This document shows, piece by piece, positions 63,351-64,000 of a DNA stretch of 64,000 nt (positions are counted from its first letter, which is position 1; each line of letters opens with the position of its first letter). The translations under genes were made by a program, and so were the position numbers. Source of the DNA: Coxiellaceae bacterium (lineage in GTDB: Bacteria; Pseudomonadota; Gammaproteobacteria; Coxiellales; Coxiellaceae). The notes beneath the pieces are model-generated. The model did not search any database, was not told the DNA's origin, and was given only the letters and a program-made list of their open reading frames with translations. The stretch lies in NCBI GenBank assembly GCA_029212885.1, contig JARGPC010000010.1:1-64000 (forward strand), in the 5' to 3' direction.

Positions 63351-64000
63351 ATGAGTCGAGTTGCAGCACCTGTTGCAGATGCAGTTAAGTGGTATACCTT
63401 AGAAGACCGTTTAATGCCGGGTAAATTAGTTGGTACCATTGATGAATATCCCTTTGTTGGTGAGCGTATTACTGTTGCAACAGACTATGCTGCAGTGACA
63501 TTCCCAGAGAATGTTGAAGATGCTGATGCAGCGACTAAGCACTTTATAGGCTACTGTGAAACACTAAAAGAAGACGAAGTGTCAAAAAAAATCATTCATG
63601 GTATTAGCTTGCGTCATGTTGAATTAAGTGAGCGTACATTAGATGCATTAGCATTAGTCACTCCGATTGGTTATTTGGATTTGCGTGGTCATACCATTGA
63701 GCCAAAGGAATTGATCGACATATATCAAATCGTTGGCAGCCATTGTCAAATAGTAGTGGATCAAAGCAATAAGCTGTTGACCAAAACTTCTGATCAAGAA
63801 CATGCGCCCTGGACACGATTTGCTGTGCCTATAAATTCATTAGAAGGCGTGTCGATTGCTGATTTTATGTATTTCTTGCACCGTATTCATCTTCAAGATG
63901 AAGCGGGTATGCATAACTGGTCTGACTATATGACAGATTTGGACTTATCACATTCCTATGCCAACATGGATAAGTTTGTGGATGGTGGTCATGATTTACT
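63351..64000 (+). CDS. Orphan protein, 5' part; runs off the window
   Basis: An ATG at 63351 (GGGAGAG upstream) opens a frame of at least 216 codons with no stop before the window ends. The start reads MSRVAAPVADAVKWYTLEDR. A segment near 85-125 (LRHVELSERTLDAL, then IGYLDLRGHTIEPKEL) has leucine-rich-repeat spacing. It has no signal peptide. By composition and position next to repeats it resembles the other orphan genes; the function is unknown. Confidence 0.7.
   Translation, partial: MSRVAAPVADAVKWYTLEDRLMPGKLVGTIDEYPFVGERITVATDYAAVTFPENVEDADAATKHFIGYCETLKEDEVSKKIIHGISLRHVELSERTLDALALVTPIGYLDLRGHTIEPKELIDIYQIVGSHCQIVVDQSNKLLTKTSDQEHAPWTRFAVPINSLEGVSIADFMYFLHRIHLQDEAGMHNWSDYMTDLDLSHSYANMDKFVDGGHDL

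Overview
The window reads as chromosome from a gammaproteobacterium of moderate to low G+C. The anchors are classic gammaproteobacterial blocks: surE-nlpD-rpoS, and a disrupted mltD-gloB-yafS-rnhA-dnaQ order. Ankyrin-repeat proteins (one ending in a eukaryote-style CaaX box), a papain-like secreted protease, a GDSL lipase and several large orphan proteins suggest a host-associated or amoeba-associated member of the Legionellales or a relative. That placement is inference; no rRNA or tRNA gene is visible to test it.

Layout. 1-999: end of one IS5-family element followed by a second copy lacking its 5' end. 1.1-16.4 kb: a complete Pel exopolysaccharide operon, with pelA present twice in tandem and pelB split in two, then pelC, D, E, F and G. 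16.4-19.1 kb: surE, nlpD and rpoS, joined to pelG by a 4-nt overlap; RpoS carries a lysine/alanine pentapeptide-repeat tail. 19.1-21.8 kb: a CBS-domain gene and htpG, the latter behind a strong heat-shock promoter match. 21.8-25.0 kb: ankyrin protein with CaaX end. 25.2-32.5 kb: small exported and housekeeping genes (DUF2845-like, RRM protein, YjdM-like, YbhB-like, folD), GDSL lipase, C1-type protease. 32.8-39.7 kb: a 1774-residue ankyrin protein, a polytopic membrane protein and a fragment of a paralogue of the latter. 39.8-50.0 kb: the mltD-gloB-yafS-rnhA-dnaQ block, interrupted by three large orphan genes, two of them tandem paralogues. 50.1-55.3 kb: two Na+/H+ antiporters and pepN. 55.3-58.5 kb: palindromic repeat, decayed IS copy, a large orphan resembling a 2-oxoglutarate oxygenase, and a small secreted protein. 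58.7-63.0 kb: xylose transporter, xylulokinase and xylose isomerase. 63.0-64.0 kb: repeat cluster and the start of an orphan gene that runs off the end.

How the genes work together. The pel genes are nearly contiguous, with several translational overlaps, and encode a full c-di-GMP-gated export machine: PelD keeps an RxxD site, PelF is the glycosyltransferase, PelG/D/E form the inner-membrane complex, PelA is the periplasmic hydrolase/deacetylase, PelB/C form the outer-membrane export unit. The physical coupling to nlpD-rpoS could link matrix production with stationary-phase control. The xyl genes form a self-contained route from xylose uptake to xylulose 5-phosphate. The orphan and ankyrin genes sit between conserved housekeeping genes, often next to palindromic repeats or IS remnants, as expected for acquired or lineage-specific host-interaction genes.
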